DNA of 44,254 nt from Corallococcus carmarthensis (GCF_003611695.1 NZ_RAWE01000068.1:1-44254); one strand, 5' to 3'. Counted from the first letter of the stretch, positions 34,446 to 44,000 are shown. Numbers and translations: made by a program. The notes: generated by a model from the letters alone, not told the origin.

Positions 34446-36752
34446 TTAGAGCCCCAGCTCCAAGCCAATGCCCGGGGCCACGGACCAAAGCGACTTCCGG
34501 GAACTGCTCCCCGGGAACCACTCACCGACGACCTGGGCCCGGAGGAACTCCAGGAAGGTGATGCCTACGAGCGCCTGGACGACGGGCCGTGAGCACGCGG
34601 TCACGTGGCTGGCGCCTCCGTCCCTGCAGACGTTCGTCCCGTAGTCGTCGTTCGCGCTGAACAACCAGCCGGCGCGAAGCGCGAGGCGACTCTGGGAGAG
34701 GAAGGTCTGCTCTGCGCGAGGCTGGAACTCCAGCCCTCCCGTGAGTGCCACGCCAAAGGGATCGCTGCTGCTGCCGGAGGAAAGGACGTCCTCGAGTCCG
34801 CGGAACCCGAGCGCACCGGCGAACCGGAGTCCGGAGGTCAGCGGCATCTCGGAGGCCCCGACGCTCAAGCCCAGCTCGCTCTCGGTGGGCCCCATGGTGA
34901 TGTGCAGCGACAGGCGCTGGGGCTCGTAGCTGATGTTGTCCACCGCGAGCTTGCTGGCGAAGCGGACCGTGGGCTTGTCGGAAGCGGGCTGCACCGCCGC
35001 GAGCCGGTGGGCTGCATCTCCGAGCGAATGGCGGATGCGCAGGACGGCGAGATCGCCACGGCCCTTCGGCACGCCGAGGTCTCGAAACGCGAAGCCATAG
35101 GCACCGAGCAGCCGCATCGAATACGCCAGCTCTGATTCCTTGTCGCTCCGCTTCCAGTCCGGCCACTCGCTGGGATGAAGGCCGGGGACCCTCGGCGGAG
35201 ACTGCCCCGCGATGGCGCGGTCACAGTGCGCGTTGCGCCAGGTACCAGCGGGGGCCGTCCCAGCGGACTTGTTGCATGCGTCGTAGAGCTGATCCAAAGA
35301 CATCTGCAACAGCGCCCGGAAGTCCGCCAGCGCTTCGCCCTGACAGCTCTGGTCCGCGTCCGGCGAGGAGTCGTAGACGGCGCTCATGCAGGCGAAGGGC
35401 TGCCATCCTCCGGGTCCATCCATCGCTGCCGCGCGAGGCCCCTCCGACTTCGTCCGCCCTTCCCGGAATGCGTCATCCATCATCCGGCGGGCGTCATACA
35501 TGCCGAGATAGAAATCAAAGACACGGAAGCTGGTCTCGAAGAAGCCCAGGAACGCGAAGAGGGGGGCCCCGGCTGCGGGGAAGTGCCGTCGAGGAAGGGT
35601 GAGCCGCTTGGCGATCTCCGGCTCTTCCTCCAGGAGCATGGCCAGTTCTTTCGAGCGCGCCGTGTCCACGAAGGCAGCCAGGATCTCCGCGAGTGTCCCC
35701 GGCAGTGAGGCCGGTCCAGTGCTGGCTTGAGCCGGTGGCGCTACCGGGTACTCAGTGGCGTCTGGATCAATGAACGCGAATGCGATGCCTGGGGGAGTCG
35801 TGCGTGCGTCGGGCTGTGGAACCGGGCGCCACTCCAGCTTGCCATCCGCTGTTTCGCGCAGACCATCGCGAGCGAGTCCTACGGCCAGGCGGAGTGGGGT
35901 GTTGTCGAAGACGCCGCCGTCGATGAAGAGCTCGCGCCGTGCCTCCGCTGGCAGGCACACCCCAGGCTTGGCGGACGCATTCGCCGCGCAGGTGCGCAGC
36001 GGCTGTGGCGGGAACGCGATGGGGAAGGACATGGACGCGAGGAGAAGCTCGCGCAGGTTCGCGAAGGGGATCTCCCCGTGTTCGTCCGTCTCGAGCATCA
36101 GCTCCAGACGCCGGCCCTCGCGAGTGGTGTAGTTGGTCGCACGGGGAGGCCGTCCCTTCCCACGTCCCTGGATGCGGATGGCGAACTTCTCTTCGAGCCG
36201 GGGTAGGTCGAGCCGTCCATTCGCGGCCTGGAGCGCGCGGGGGGCGACACGCGTTGTCGAGACTCCAAGCACCACGTCGCAGGATGAATCCAGACCTCGA
36301 TTCCAAGCCTGTTCAATGTGGACGGCGCGGCGTTCCAGTGACTCCCGCGAGAAGACACCGAGCGGCGTCGTCGAGGACGGGATGAAGAGGTCGTTGAAAC
36401 CAATGGGAACCCAGATATCCCAGAACAGCGATTGGGCCGGCGTGGAGGCATCCACGCCGCAGGTGGCCATGACCGCCAGCAGGGCGTTGAGGCTTCCCGC
36501 GGAGGCGCCTGTTACGAGCCGGAGGTCCACGGCCCGTTCTCCCTGGGAGGACGTCCCCGAGTAGTACAGGAACCCTGCCTCGTACGTGCCCAGGGACACG
36601 CCTCCACTCACGGTCAGCGACACGGCCTTCGGGGATGCGGTCTGGAGCGAGTCGAGCGCCTGGGCACTCGCGGTCGAAGCAACCAGGAACAGCACGCAGG
36701 CGAAGGCGCGGGTCAGCAGTCCACGGACGCGTGATTTCGCGGTGCTGATCAT
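34446..36752 (-). CDS. Secreted patatin-like phospholipase with a beta-rich C-terminal region
   Basis: The 768-residue protein has a cleavable signal peptide (basic start, then FACVLFLVASTASA, cleaved near residue 30). Residues 42-330 are a patatin lipase domain: oxyanion loop VSGGVSLGTYEAG (Gly50-Gly55), nucleophile Ser84 in VTGASAGSLN, and the catalytic Asp278 in FIDGGVFDNTPL, so all catalytic parts are in place. The middle region is Pro/Arg-rich and helical. The last 200 residues are beta-rich (alternating hydrophobic strands such as ALRAGWLFSAN, ending GLELGL), possibly an outer-membrane barrel, as in patatin-type autotransporters, but no POTRA domain is obvious. ATG 36752 is chosen as start; upstream in-frame ATGs lack a signal-like start. 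Its 3' end is duplicated at 29324-29428. Confidence 0.87.
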   Translation of the reverse strand: MISTAKSRVRGLLTRAFACVLFLVASTASAQALDSLQTASPKAVSLTVSGGVSLGTYEAGFLYYSGTSSQGERAVDLRLVTGASAGSLNALLAVMATCGVDASTPAQSLFWDIWVPIGFNDLFIPSSTTPLGVFSRESLERRAVHIEQAWNRGLDSSCDVVLGVSTTRVAPRALQAANGRLDLPRLEEKFAIRIQGRGKGRPPRATNYTTREGRRLELMLETDEHGEIPFANLRELLLASMSFPIAFPPQPLRTCAANASAKPGVCLPAEARRELFIDGGVFDNTPLRLAVGLARDGLRETADGKLEWRPVPQPDARTTPPGIAFAFIDPDATEYPVAPPAQASTGPASLPGTLAEILAAFVDTARSKELAMLLEEEPEIAKRLTLPRRHFPAAGAPLFAFLGFFETSFRVFDFYLGMYDARRMMDDAFREGRTKSEGPRAAAMDGPGGWQPFACMSAVYDSSPDADQSCQGEALADFRALLQMSLDQLYDACNKSAGTAPAGTWRNAHCDRAIAGQSPPRVPGLHPSEWPDWKRSDKESELAYSMRLLGAYGFAFRDLGVPKGRGDLAVLRIRHSLGDAAHRLAAVQPASDKPTVRFASKLAVDNISYEPQRLSLHITMGPTESELGLSVGASEMPLTSGLRFAGALGFRGLEDVLSSGSSSDPFGVALTGGLEFQPRAEQTFLSQSRLALRAGWLFSANDDYGTNVCRDGGASHVTACSRPVVQALVGITFLEFLRAQVVGEWFPGSSSRKSLWSVAPGIGLELGL

Positions 36753-36793
36753 GGAACGCTTCTCACTCTGCTGATGGCTATGGGAGGCCAGGG

Positions 36794-37051
36794 TCATTTG
36801 CGCCGGAAGACCCACTCGACCCCAGGTTGATCTGGCTGCCAACCTGCGTCGAGCGCGTGGTGAATGACTTCTTTGACGAGGCCCGGCGCGATGATCGTTC
36901 CGTGCTCAACCCAGGTCACCATGGGCCGTCCGCGCGCCCCTTCATGCTCAACGACGATGGCGAGGCCTGGCTCATCGTTGGGCGCGACCGTCCATCGGAA
37001 GGACATCTCCCTGACGACGATGCGCCGCGTCCCCTTGCGCCGCAGTGTCAC
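36794..37051 (-). CDS. Small hypothetical protein coupled to a glycosyltransferase
   Basis: The 85-residue protein has a basic N-terminus (TLRRKGTRRIVVREMSF) and a beta/alpha body ending GWQPDQPGVEWVFRRK. The GTG start overlaps the stop of the upstream glycosyltransferase gene as GTGA, so it should be co-translated with it. The family is not recognised; no signal peptide or membrane helix is visible. It lies upstream of, and in the same direction as, the patatin gene, with 41 nt between. Coupling suggests a job next to the glycosyltransferase, such as a small partner, but nothing in the sequence proves this. Confidence 0.65.
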   Translation of the reverse strand: MTLRRKGTRRIVVREMSFRWTVAPNDEPGLAIVVEHEGARGRPMVTWVEHGTIIAPGLVKEVIHHALDAGWQPDQPGVEWVFRRK

Positions 37052-38145
37052 GGCCGTACCTGCTGTCTTCCCTGGAGGGCTCGCCTGAAAACGCCGAGGG
37101 TCTGTTGGGCGCATCGGTCCCAGGTGAACCGGGCCGCTCGCTCTCGACCCAACTCAATCAGGCTCCGGCGCAGATTCTCGTCCCTGAGAACTCGCAGCGT
37201 TGTTTCATGCCAGGACTTCGCATCGTCGGGCGGGACTCGCATCGCCGCATCGCCCACGACCTCCGGAAGTGCTGTCGCATCCGAGACGATGACGGGACAC
37301 CCGGCCGCCATGGCTTCCAGCGCCGGCAATCCAAACCCCTCGTACTTCGACGGCAAGAGCAATGCCGTAGCTGCCCCATAGAACAACGCCATTTCCGACT
37401 CAGGCAGTTGCTCCAGGTCGATGACGTTCTCATGCAGGCCCGTCTCATGCGCCACCGCGCCCTTGCCCGCCAGCAGCACCAGCGGTACCGGCAGGTCCGG
37501 CGCGAACTTCCCCAGCATCGCCAGGTTCTTGAACGGCTTGGCATTGCCGACAACCGCCACATACCGCTCTGGCAACTCATGCCGCTCCCGGAATGCCTTC
37601 GCCTCACTGGCCGTGGGCGGCTGGAACCGCGAATCCACACCGTTGTGGATCACCTGGAACCGGTACGGCGACATCTTCAGATACTTCCCCAGCTCCTCCC
37701 GGGAAAAGTCAGACACCGTGATCAGCGCAGTCGCCAGCCGCGCCCGAGGACCCACCACGGCCTTGTAATAAATCGCCTGCACCGGCGTGTACTGGTCCGC
37801 CAGCGCCAGGTGGTTCGCGTCATGCAACGTCGCCACCAGCTTCCCCGGCCAGAACAGCGGCAACGAGAACGACGTCGCGTGGAACAGGTCCGGCTTCAAC
37901 TTCGTCAGCTCGTACGCCAGCAGCGGCTGCTCCGTCGGGGACAGGTACCCCGCCCGGGAACGGTGCATCGGAATCGTCGGCGTCAGTTCACCCAGGTCGT
38001 CCGGCAGCCCCTTCGCGGGGACCAGCGCGGAGAACTCCAGGTCCGGGGCCAGGGCGGGCAGCCGGCGCGCCAGCTCCAGCGCGTACCTCGCGATGCCGTG
38101 GAGCTGACCGCGCACCATTCTCAGGTCGAGGAGGACAGAAGGCAC
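37048..38145 (-). CDS. GT4-family glycosyltransferase
   Basis: The 365-residue protein has the two Rossmann domains of GT-B enzymes. The N-terminal acceptor domain includes VRGQLHGIARYALELARRL, and the C-terminal donor domain has the retaining GT4 (group 1) EX7E motif, Glu269 and Glu277 in SKYEGFGLPALEAMAAGCPV. It should transfer a sugar from a nucleotide-sugar to a glycan acceptor, probably in exopolysaccharide or O-antigen building, given the polysaccharide genes around it. GTG 38145 is the start, keeping the conserved LLDLRMVRG. The gene is divergent from a second GT4 gene, with only 68 bp between the starts. It is followed, with GTGA overlap, by a small unknown gene. Donor and acceptor are unknown. 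Confidence 0.88.
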   Translation of the reverse strand: MPSVLLDLRMVRGQLHGIARYALELARRLPALAPDLEFSALVPAKGLPDDLGELTPTIPMHRSRAGYLSPTEQPLLAYELTKLKPDLFHATSFSLPLFWPGKLVATLHDANHLALADQYTPVQAIYYKAVVGPRARLATALITVSDFSREELGKYLKMSPYRFQVIHNGVDSRFQPPTASEAKAFRERHELPERYVAVVGNAKPFKNLAMLGKFAPDLPVPLVLLAGKGAVAHETGLHENVIDLEQLPESEMALFYGAATALLLPSKYEGFGLPALEAMAAGCPVIVSDATALPEVVGDAAMRVPPDDAKSWHETTLRVLRDENLRRSLIELGRERAARFTWDRCAQQTLGVFRRALQGRQQVRP

Positions 38146-38213
38146 GCTCCCTGGCCTACCACACGCGGCCTTCCCCCCGCACCGCCGCGCCTCGGTGCTA
38201 CAAGGCCCTCCCC

Positions 38214-39344
38214 GTGAAGGTCGCCCTCGTCCACGACTGGCTCGTCACCCACCGCGGCGGAGAGCGCGTCCTCGACGCCCTCTGCGAACTGTTCCCCAGC
38301 GCGGACCTCTACACCCTCATCCACCAGCCGGGCAGCCAGCCCCCGCGCATCGAGGACCGGCGCATCACCACGTCGTTCCTCCAGCACATCCCCGGCATCC
38401 ACTCGCGCTACCGGCACTTCCTGCCGCTGTTCCCCCGCGCCATCGAAGCCCTGCGCATCACCGGCGACTACGACCTGGTCCTGTCCTCCAGCCACTGCGT
38501 CGCCAAGGGCATCCACGCCCCTCCCGGCGTGCCCCACCTGAGCTACGTCCACGCTCCCATGCGGTACATGTGGGACCTGTTCGACGAGTACTTCGGCCCC
38601 GGCCGCACGCGCCTCCCCGTCCGCGCCGCCGCCCTCGCCGTGCGCCCCTACCTCCAGCACTGGGACCGCGCCTCCACCGACGGCGTGGACCGCATCGTCG
38701 CCAACTCCCAGCACATCGCCGGGAAGATCCGCCGCTTCTGGGGCCGTGACGCCTCCGTCGTCCCGCCCCCCGTGGAGCTGGAACGCTTCACCCAGGTGCC
38801 GCTCGAAGGAGGAGGGCAGGGCGGCTACTTCCTGTGGCTCGGCGCCTTCGCCCCCTACAAGCGCCTCGATGTCGCCCTGGAGGCCTTCCGCACCCTGGAC
38901 ACCCCGCTGTGGGTCGTGGGCACGGGACAGGAGGCCGCGCGCCTCACGTCGGGCCCGCTCCCGCCCCACATCCGCTTCCTCGGCAACGTGCCCGACAGCG
39001 CGCTCCCCGCCCTCTACCGCGACGCGCGCGCGCTCCTCTTCACCCCCGAGGAGGACTTCGGCATCACCCCCCTGGAGGCCCAGGCCACCGGCCGCCCCGT
39101 CATCGCCTTCGGCAAGGGCGGCGCCCTGGAGACCGTCACTTCCAAGACGGGCCTCTTCTTCCCGGAGCAGACCCCCGCGTCCCTCGCCGCCGCCGTGCGC
39201 CAGTTCGACGCGTGGGAGGCCTCCTTCCGCCCCGAGGACGCCCGCGCCCAGGCCGAGCGCTTCGGCCGCGCCCGCTTCCAGCAGGCCATCCAGGCGGAAG
39301 TGGACGCCCTTTTGGGCCTGTCCCCGGCCTCCCCAGCGGTGTGA
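38214..39344 (+). CDS. GT4-family glycosyltransferase
   Basis: The 376-residue enzyme starts at GTG 38214 with KVALVHDWLVTHRGGERVL, the first strand and glycine-rich turn of a GT-B fold. Further signatures are YDLVLSSSHCVAKGIHAP and HLSYVHAPMRYMWDLFDEYF in the acceptor domain, and the donor motif EX7E (Glu280, Glu288) in TPEEDFGITPLEAQATGRPV. It is a retaining glycosyltransferase. The order (divergent GT4 pair, then a phosphosugar transferase 219 bp later on the same strand) suggests it adds an early sugar to a lipid-linked repeat unit. Sequence does not show which sugar. Confidence 0.88.
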   Translation: MKVALVHDWLVTHRGGERVLDALCELFPSADLYTLIHQPGSQPPRIEDRRITTSFLQHIPGIHSRYRHFLPLFPRAIEALRITGDYDLVLSSSHCVAKGIHAPPGVPHLSYVHAPMRYMWDLFDEYFGPGRTRLPVRAAALAVRPYLQHWDRASTDGVDRIVANSQHIAGKIRRFWGRDASVVPPPVELERFTQVPLEGGGQGGYFLWLGAFAPYKRLDVALEAFRTLDTPLWVVGTGQEAARLTSGPLPPHIRFLGNVPDSALPALYRDARALLFTPEEDFGITPLEAQATGRPVIAFGKGGALETVTSKTGLFFPEQTPASLAAAVRQFDAWEASFRPEDARAQAERFGRARFQQAIQAEVDALLGLSPASPAV

Positions 39345-39421
39345 CAGCGCTGTCCGCCCCCTCCCCACTTTCCCGAGGCCTGCCCGCTCGGTGTGTCGGA
39401 TTGTGTCGGCTGCCCTGCGGT

Positions 39422-39452
39422 CCAACCGGTTGGATTCACGGGAAAACCCGTG
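39422..39452. promoter_or_regulatory. Two palindromes in the phosphosugar transferase promoter region
   Basis: CCAACCGGTTGG (39422-39433) is a perfect 12-bp palindrome overlapping the -35 box candidate. CACGGG-AAAA-CCCGTG (39437-39452) is a perfect 6-bp inverted repeat filling the spacer before the -10 box. They look like operator sites. Confidence 0.45.
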
Positions 39453-39459
39453 CTAGGAC
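39430..39459 (+). promoter_or_regulatory. Candidate promoter of the phosphosugar transferase gene
   Basis: TTGGAT (39430-39435), an 18-bp spacer and TAGGAC (39454-39459). The -10 hexamer is the same as at purH. It leaves a 5' leader of about 100 nt before GTG 39563. Confidence 0.45.
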
Positions 39460-39562
39460 CCCGCGCCGGGGGAGGGGTCCGGGCGCCTGACGGGGCCCGG
39501 GGCGAAGGGTGCGTGTCTTGCATCCGACGGACCGTCTTCGTCCCCCGACAGGAGTCATCGCG

Positions 39563-40957
39563 GTGTTCGGTCGCCTGCAGCGCTTCTACACGTCCATCAA
39601 GGTCGCCGCCGACGCGGGGATGCTCGCGGTGGCGTTCGTGCTCGCGTACTTCACCCGCTTCAGCGGCGTGTTCCCCATCACCGAGGGCATCCCGCCCCCG
39701 GCCGAGACCTTCGTCTCCCTGGTGATGGTGCTGGTCATCTTCCCGGTGACGTTCCAGCGGGCGCGGCTGTACGCGACCAACCGCGCGCGCTCGCACATGG
39801 GGGAGCTGTTCGAGCTCTTCAAGGCCACCATCACCGCGACGCTGGTCCTGGTGGCGGTGACGTACTTCATCCGCGAGCGCTATTCGCGCCTCACGCTGGC
39901 CATCTTCGTCGTCTACGCCTTCACGCTCATCGCGTTCTCGCGCATGTTCATGCGCCACCTGCTCAGCGAGGTGCGCCGGCGCGGCTACAACCTCAAGTCC
40001 ATCCTCGTCATCGGCGAGGCGGAGCTGGGGCTGCGCACCATCGAGACCGTGGAGAGCCACCGCGAGCTGGGCTTCCGCGTGATGGGCGTCCTGTCGCTGA
40101 AGGAGGAGAAGGTCGGCCAGTGGGTGGGCGGCGTGCGCGTCGTGGGCCACGTGGGCGAGGTGGAGTCCTACCTGGATGCCCACCCCGTGGATCAGGTCAT
40201 CATCGCCGTGCCGCTGGAGGACCAAGCGCGCGTGAAGCCGCTGATGGAACAGCTGGCGCTGCGCACCGTGGACGTCAAGGTGGTGCCGGACCTGTACCAG
40301 TACATCACCCTGTACGGCGGCCTGGAGGAGTTCGGCGGCCTGCCCATCATCAGCCTCCAGGGCGACCCCATGGACGGCTGGAGCCGCGTGGCCAAGCGCG
40401 TGTTCGACGTGCTGTTCTCGCTGGTGGCCATCGCCGTGAGCGCGCCGATGATGGTGTTCACGGCCCTGCTCGTGCGCCTCACCAGCAAGGGCCCCATCCT
40501 CTACCGCCAGGAGCGGATGGGCATGGATGGGCGGACCTTCGCCATCCTCAAGTTCCGCACCATGCGCGTGGACGCGGAGGTCCAGGGCGCCACCATGGCC
40601 AGCGCGGTGGATGCGCGCCGCACGCCGGTGGGGACGTTCCTGCGCAAGTACTCGCTGGATGAGCTGCCACAGTTCTTCAACGTGCTCCGGGGCGACATGA
40701 GCCTCGTGGGCCCGCGTCCGGAGCGGCCCGTCTTCATCGAGGAGTTCAAGCGCCAGATTCCGCGCTACCACCTGCGCCACAAGGTGAAGGCGGGCATCAC
40801 CGGCTGGGCGCAGATCAACGGCCTGCGCGGCCAGACGTCCATCCAGAAGCGCATCGAGTACGACCTCTACTACATCGAGAACTGGTCGCTGCTGATGGAC
40901 CTGAAGATCCTCCTGCGCACCGCGCTGGGCGGCTTCCTGTCGAAGAACGCGTACTGA
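39563..40957 (+). CDS. Polyprenyl-phosphate hexose-1-phosphate transferase (exopolysaccharide initiation)
   Basis: The 464-residue inner-membrane protein starts GTG 39563 with GGAG 8 nt upstream. Its N-terminal half has four or five transmembrane helices (AFVLAYFTRF, VVYAFTLIAF) and a Rossmann-like CoA/NAD(P)-binding-like region (ILVIGEAELGLRTIETVE). A further helix (FDVLFSLVAIAVSAPMM) leads into the catalytic bacterial sugar transferase domain with GPILYRQERMGMDGRTF, FRTMRVDAE, SLDELPQFFNVLRGDMSLVG and VKAGITGWAQINGLRG. It transfers hexose-1-phosphate to undecaprenyl phosphate to start a polysaccharide repeat unit. In Myxococcus the homologous ExoE/EpsZ starts the secreted EPS, so an EPS role is likely. 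Its promoter region holds two palindromes. The MshEN gene follows 99 nt later. Confidence 0.92.
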   Translation: MFGRLQRFYTSIKVAADAGMLAVAFVLAYFTRFSGVFPITEGIPPPAETFVSLVMVLVIFPVTFQRARLYATNRARSHMGELFELFKATITATLVLVAVTYFIRERYSRLTLAIFVVYAFTLIAFSRMFMRHLLSEVRRRGYNLKSILVIGEAELGLRTIETVESHRELGFRVMGVLSLKEEKVGQWVGGVRVVGHVGEVESYLDAHPVDQVIIAVPLEDQARVKPLMEQLALRTVDVKVVPDLYQYITLYGGLEEFGGLPIISLQGDPMDGWSRVAKRVFDVLFSLVAIAVSAPMMVFTALLVRLTSKGPILYRQERMGMDGRTFAILKFRTMRVDAEVQGATMASAVDARRTPVGTFLRKYSLDELPQFFNVLRGDMSLVGPRPERPVFIEEFKRQIPRYHLRHKVKAGITGWAQINGLRGQTSIQKRIEYDLYYIENWSLLMDLKILLRTALGGFLSKNAY

Positions 40958-41033
40958 GCCGGGCGGCGGCAGGCAGGCGGGCAGGACGGGCGCGCAGGTC
41001 GTATTCATGCGCACCCTCTCATTGGCACCGCGA

Positions 41034-41046
41034 AGTCTTCTAGACT
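41034..41046. promoter_or_regulatory. Short inverted repeat before the MshEN gene
   Basis: AGTCT-TCT-AGACT is a perfect 5-bp inverted repeat ending 10 bp before ATG 41057. It could be an operator half-site pair or an mRNA hairpin close to the start; no good ribosome site is seen. Confidence 0.3.
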
Positions 41047-41056
41047 GCGGGCCGAC

Positions 41057-44000
41057 ATGGCCGACAAGCTGGGATTGACGCTGGTCCGAAAGGGCCTCCT
41101 GACGCAGGCGCAGCTCGACCAGGGCATGAGCGCGCAGCTCGTGCATGGGGGCCGGTTGGGCTCCCGGCTCGTGGAGCTGGGGTTCCTGGACATCGAGACG
41201 GTGGGCATGGTGCTGGGCGAGCTGACCCGGCTGCCTGTCGCGATGGAGGCGGACTTCGACGCCGTCACCGAGGCGACGCTCAAGCTGCTGACGGACGATC
41301 AGGCGGAGAAGCACCAGGCGTTCCCGCTCGCGGTGGAGGGCCGGCGGCTGAAGGTCGCGATGGCCAACCCGCTGGACCTGCAGACCACGGATGCGCTCGG
41401 GTTCATCACCGGGATGCGCATCGTCCCGTACGTGGTGCCGGAGCTGCGGCTGTTCCACTACCTGAACCTGCGCTACGGCATCGACCGGCCGACGCGTCCC
41501 TTGAAGGCGGCCATTCCCGTGCCCGCGCGCCGCTCGGTGTCCATGGCGGCGGTGGCGCCTGCCGCCTCGATGGCGCCGGTGGCGCCGGTAGTGGTGCCGC
41601 CTCCGGCCGCGCCTCCTCCGCCCGCGCCCGTGCGCGCGGAGCCCGAGGTGGCGGGGATGTTCGGAGGGCTCGCGCCGGGCCAGTTCCTCAGTGATGAGTC
41701 GGAGGAGCAGGATGCCGACGACGACCTGGCTGAAGCGGCCATCGTCGGCGAGGAGCTTCCGGACATCGTGATGGGCGAGCCGATGCGGGCTCCGCCTGTC
41801 GTTGAGATGGCTCGGCCCGGTGGGAGTCCTCCCGCCGCGCCGCCCCGGTCGCCCATGGCGGCACAGCCTCCGGGCATGGTGGCCCGGCAGGGCGGGGTGC
41901 CTCCCGGGACCGTGCCTCCGCCCGCGGGTGTGCCCGTGGCTCCGGGTATGCCCGCGCCGTTGGGCGCTGTGCCCGGCGTGCCTCCTCCTGGAGCGGGAGT
42001 GCCTGTGCGCGCGGCGCCTCCTCCGGGTGCTCCGGGAGCGCAGCCTCCTGGCGTGCCTCCTCCTGAAGCGGGAGTACCTGCGCGCGCGGCGCCTCCGCCG
42101 GGTGCTCCGGGAGCGCAGCCTCCTGGGATGATCGGGCGGGGTGGGCCCGTGCCGCCGGGGGGCCGGCCTTCAGGGACGGGGATCCCCACCGTGCCGAAGA
42201 CGCCGCCTCCGGGCATGCGTCCCGCGGCGCCGGGGATGCCGGGTGCTCCTGGTGCGCCCGGTGTGCCGGGGCCAGGGCCACGTCCGGTGGGGCCGCCGGG
42301 GGCGCCGATGCCTCCGGGGATGGTCCGCGCAGGACCGCCGCCGGGAGCGCCGGGCATGCCTCCGGGCGCGGTGCCTCGGCCCGCTCCGGGCATGCCCCCG
42401 CCCGTGATGATGGCGCCTGCTGGTGCGGGGCCTGTGCCTCCGGGACAGCGTCCTCCGACCGCTCCTGGGGTTCCGGGTGCCGGGGCTCCTCCGGGTGCGC
42501 GTCCCATGGGACCTCCCGGTGCGCCGGGCGCCGTACCGCCGAATGCCGCGCAGGGAAGGCCTGTCGTCGCGGGAGGCCAGCCGCCTCCTCCGGGCGCACC
42601 GCTGCGTCAGGGGCCTCCGTCTGGAGCAGTGCCGCCGGTTGCCGTCGGCGCAACGGGTGCCGTGCCTCCTCCGGGGGGGCCGGCGCCCGTTTCGCAGGCA
42701 CGTCCCGTCGCGGGGCCTCCGTCGGCGAGCCCGGCCGCGATGCCCCATGTTGCGGCGAATCCCCCGGTGGGAAGCCTGCCTCCCGCGTCTGTCCAAGGGC
42801 AGCCTGTCCCCACGAATGCCGCGCCCGGAAGCGTGCCGCCCACGTCTGTCCAAGGGCAGCCTGCCCCCACGACCGCCGTTCCCGGGAGCGTGCCGCCCGC
42901 CATGGCTGAAGGCCCGGCCGGGACGGCGAATGCCTCTCATGGCAGCGTGCCCCAGGGCCTGTCTGCTGGAACGAATGCCGCCGTGGGGCTCACTCCAGAC
43001 AGCGTGCCGTTGGCCCAGGCTTCGTCCGAGCCAGTGGTAGGGATTGCCAAGGCCGCGACGACGGTGGCGGAGGCCTCAAAGCCTGTCGTCGAGCTGGCCT
43101 CCGCTGGAGCCCCGCCGCCCGTGGCCCGACGTCCGTCAGGGGTCACCCAAGCCATCACGGCGGCCTCTCCAGGCCTGCCTCCCGCAGCCGCCTCGGCCGT
43201 GGCCGTCCCGGTTGCCAGCGGACTGGCGGCGGAGCTCGGAGGAGAGTGGGCGGACGCCTTCGCGGACGCCCCGCCCGCGAAGCAGGCGGCTCCGGCTGTC
43301 GTCGCGGAAGCGCCTTCGAATGCGAAGGACGCCGCCGCCCGGCCCGCCCAGAGCTCTTCGTTGTCCGAACTGGTCCTGGACGCCGAGTTCGCCGAAGACG
43401 CAGAAGTCAGCCTGAGCCCCGAGTCGTTCAACTCCGCGCCCGTCGCGGCGCCTGTCGCAGCCGCAGCCGAGACGGCCCCCGAGCCCGCGGCGGTCCTGCC
43501 CGGAGATGATCTCTCCAACGACGACATCCTCGAAGACGTGGATGCCGTGTCCGCGGCACCGCCCAAGGCCGCCGCTGCCGAAGCCACGGACGTCCTGGAA
43601 GACGTGGACGTGATGTCCGCCGAGCCGCACGAAGCGGCCAAGGCATCCGAGGCCACGGACGTCCTGGAAGACGTGGACGTGATGTCCGCCGAGCCGCACG
43701 AAGCGGCCAAGGCATCCGAGGCCACGGACGTCCTCGAAGACGTGGACGTGATGTCCGCCGAGCCGCACGAGGCCCAACCGATTCCCGAGGCGGAACCGGT
43801 CTGGGACGCCGCGCCCGCCATCACGGCTGAAGCGAAGGAAGCCCCTCCGCCGGAGCCCGTCCCGGCACCCGCCGTCGCTGACGCCCCGAAGGACGAAGGG
43901 CTGCTGGAGGCGATGGAGTTCGAGGACCTTCCGGAAGCGCCCGCCGCTGTCGAAGCAGCGAAGCCGGAGACCCTCCCCGCCGAGCCGTCCGTCACCACGG

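Noticed and set aside
29324-34545. Site-specific integration (attL/attR) as the cause of the patatin-end direct repeat
   Set aside because: No integrase or tRNA is present, and the GNAT remnant joined to the left copy is better explained by a tandem duplication.
29846-36752. CHAT protease and patatin lipase as a two-gene defence system
   Set aside because: The genes are convergent and differ in base composition, the patatin has a signal peptide and native composition, and an IS fragment lies between them.
41022-41046. Sigma70 promoter TTGGCA/TAGACT before the MshEN gene
   Set aside because: The spacer is only 13 bp.
42250-42500. True collagen-like protein in the Pro/Gly-rich region
   Set aside because: Gly-X-Y triplets are interrupted often and mixed with PPG and GMP blocks, so a disordered proline-rich linker is safer.
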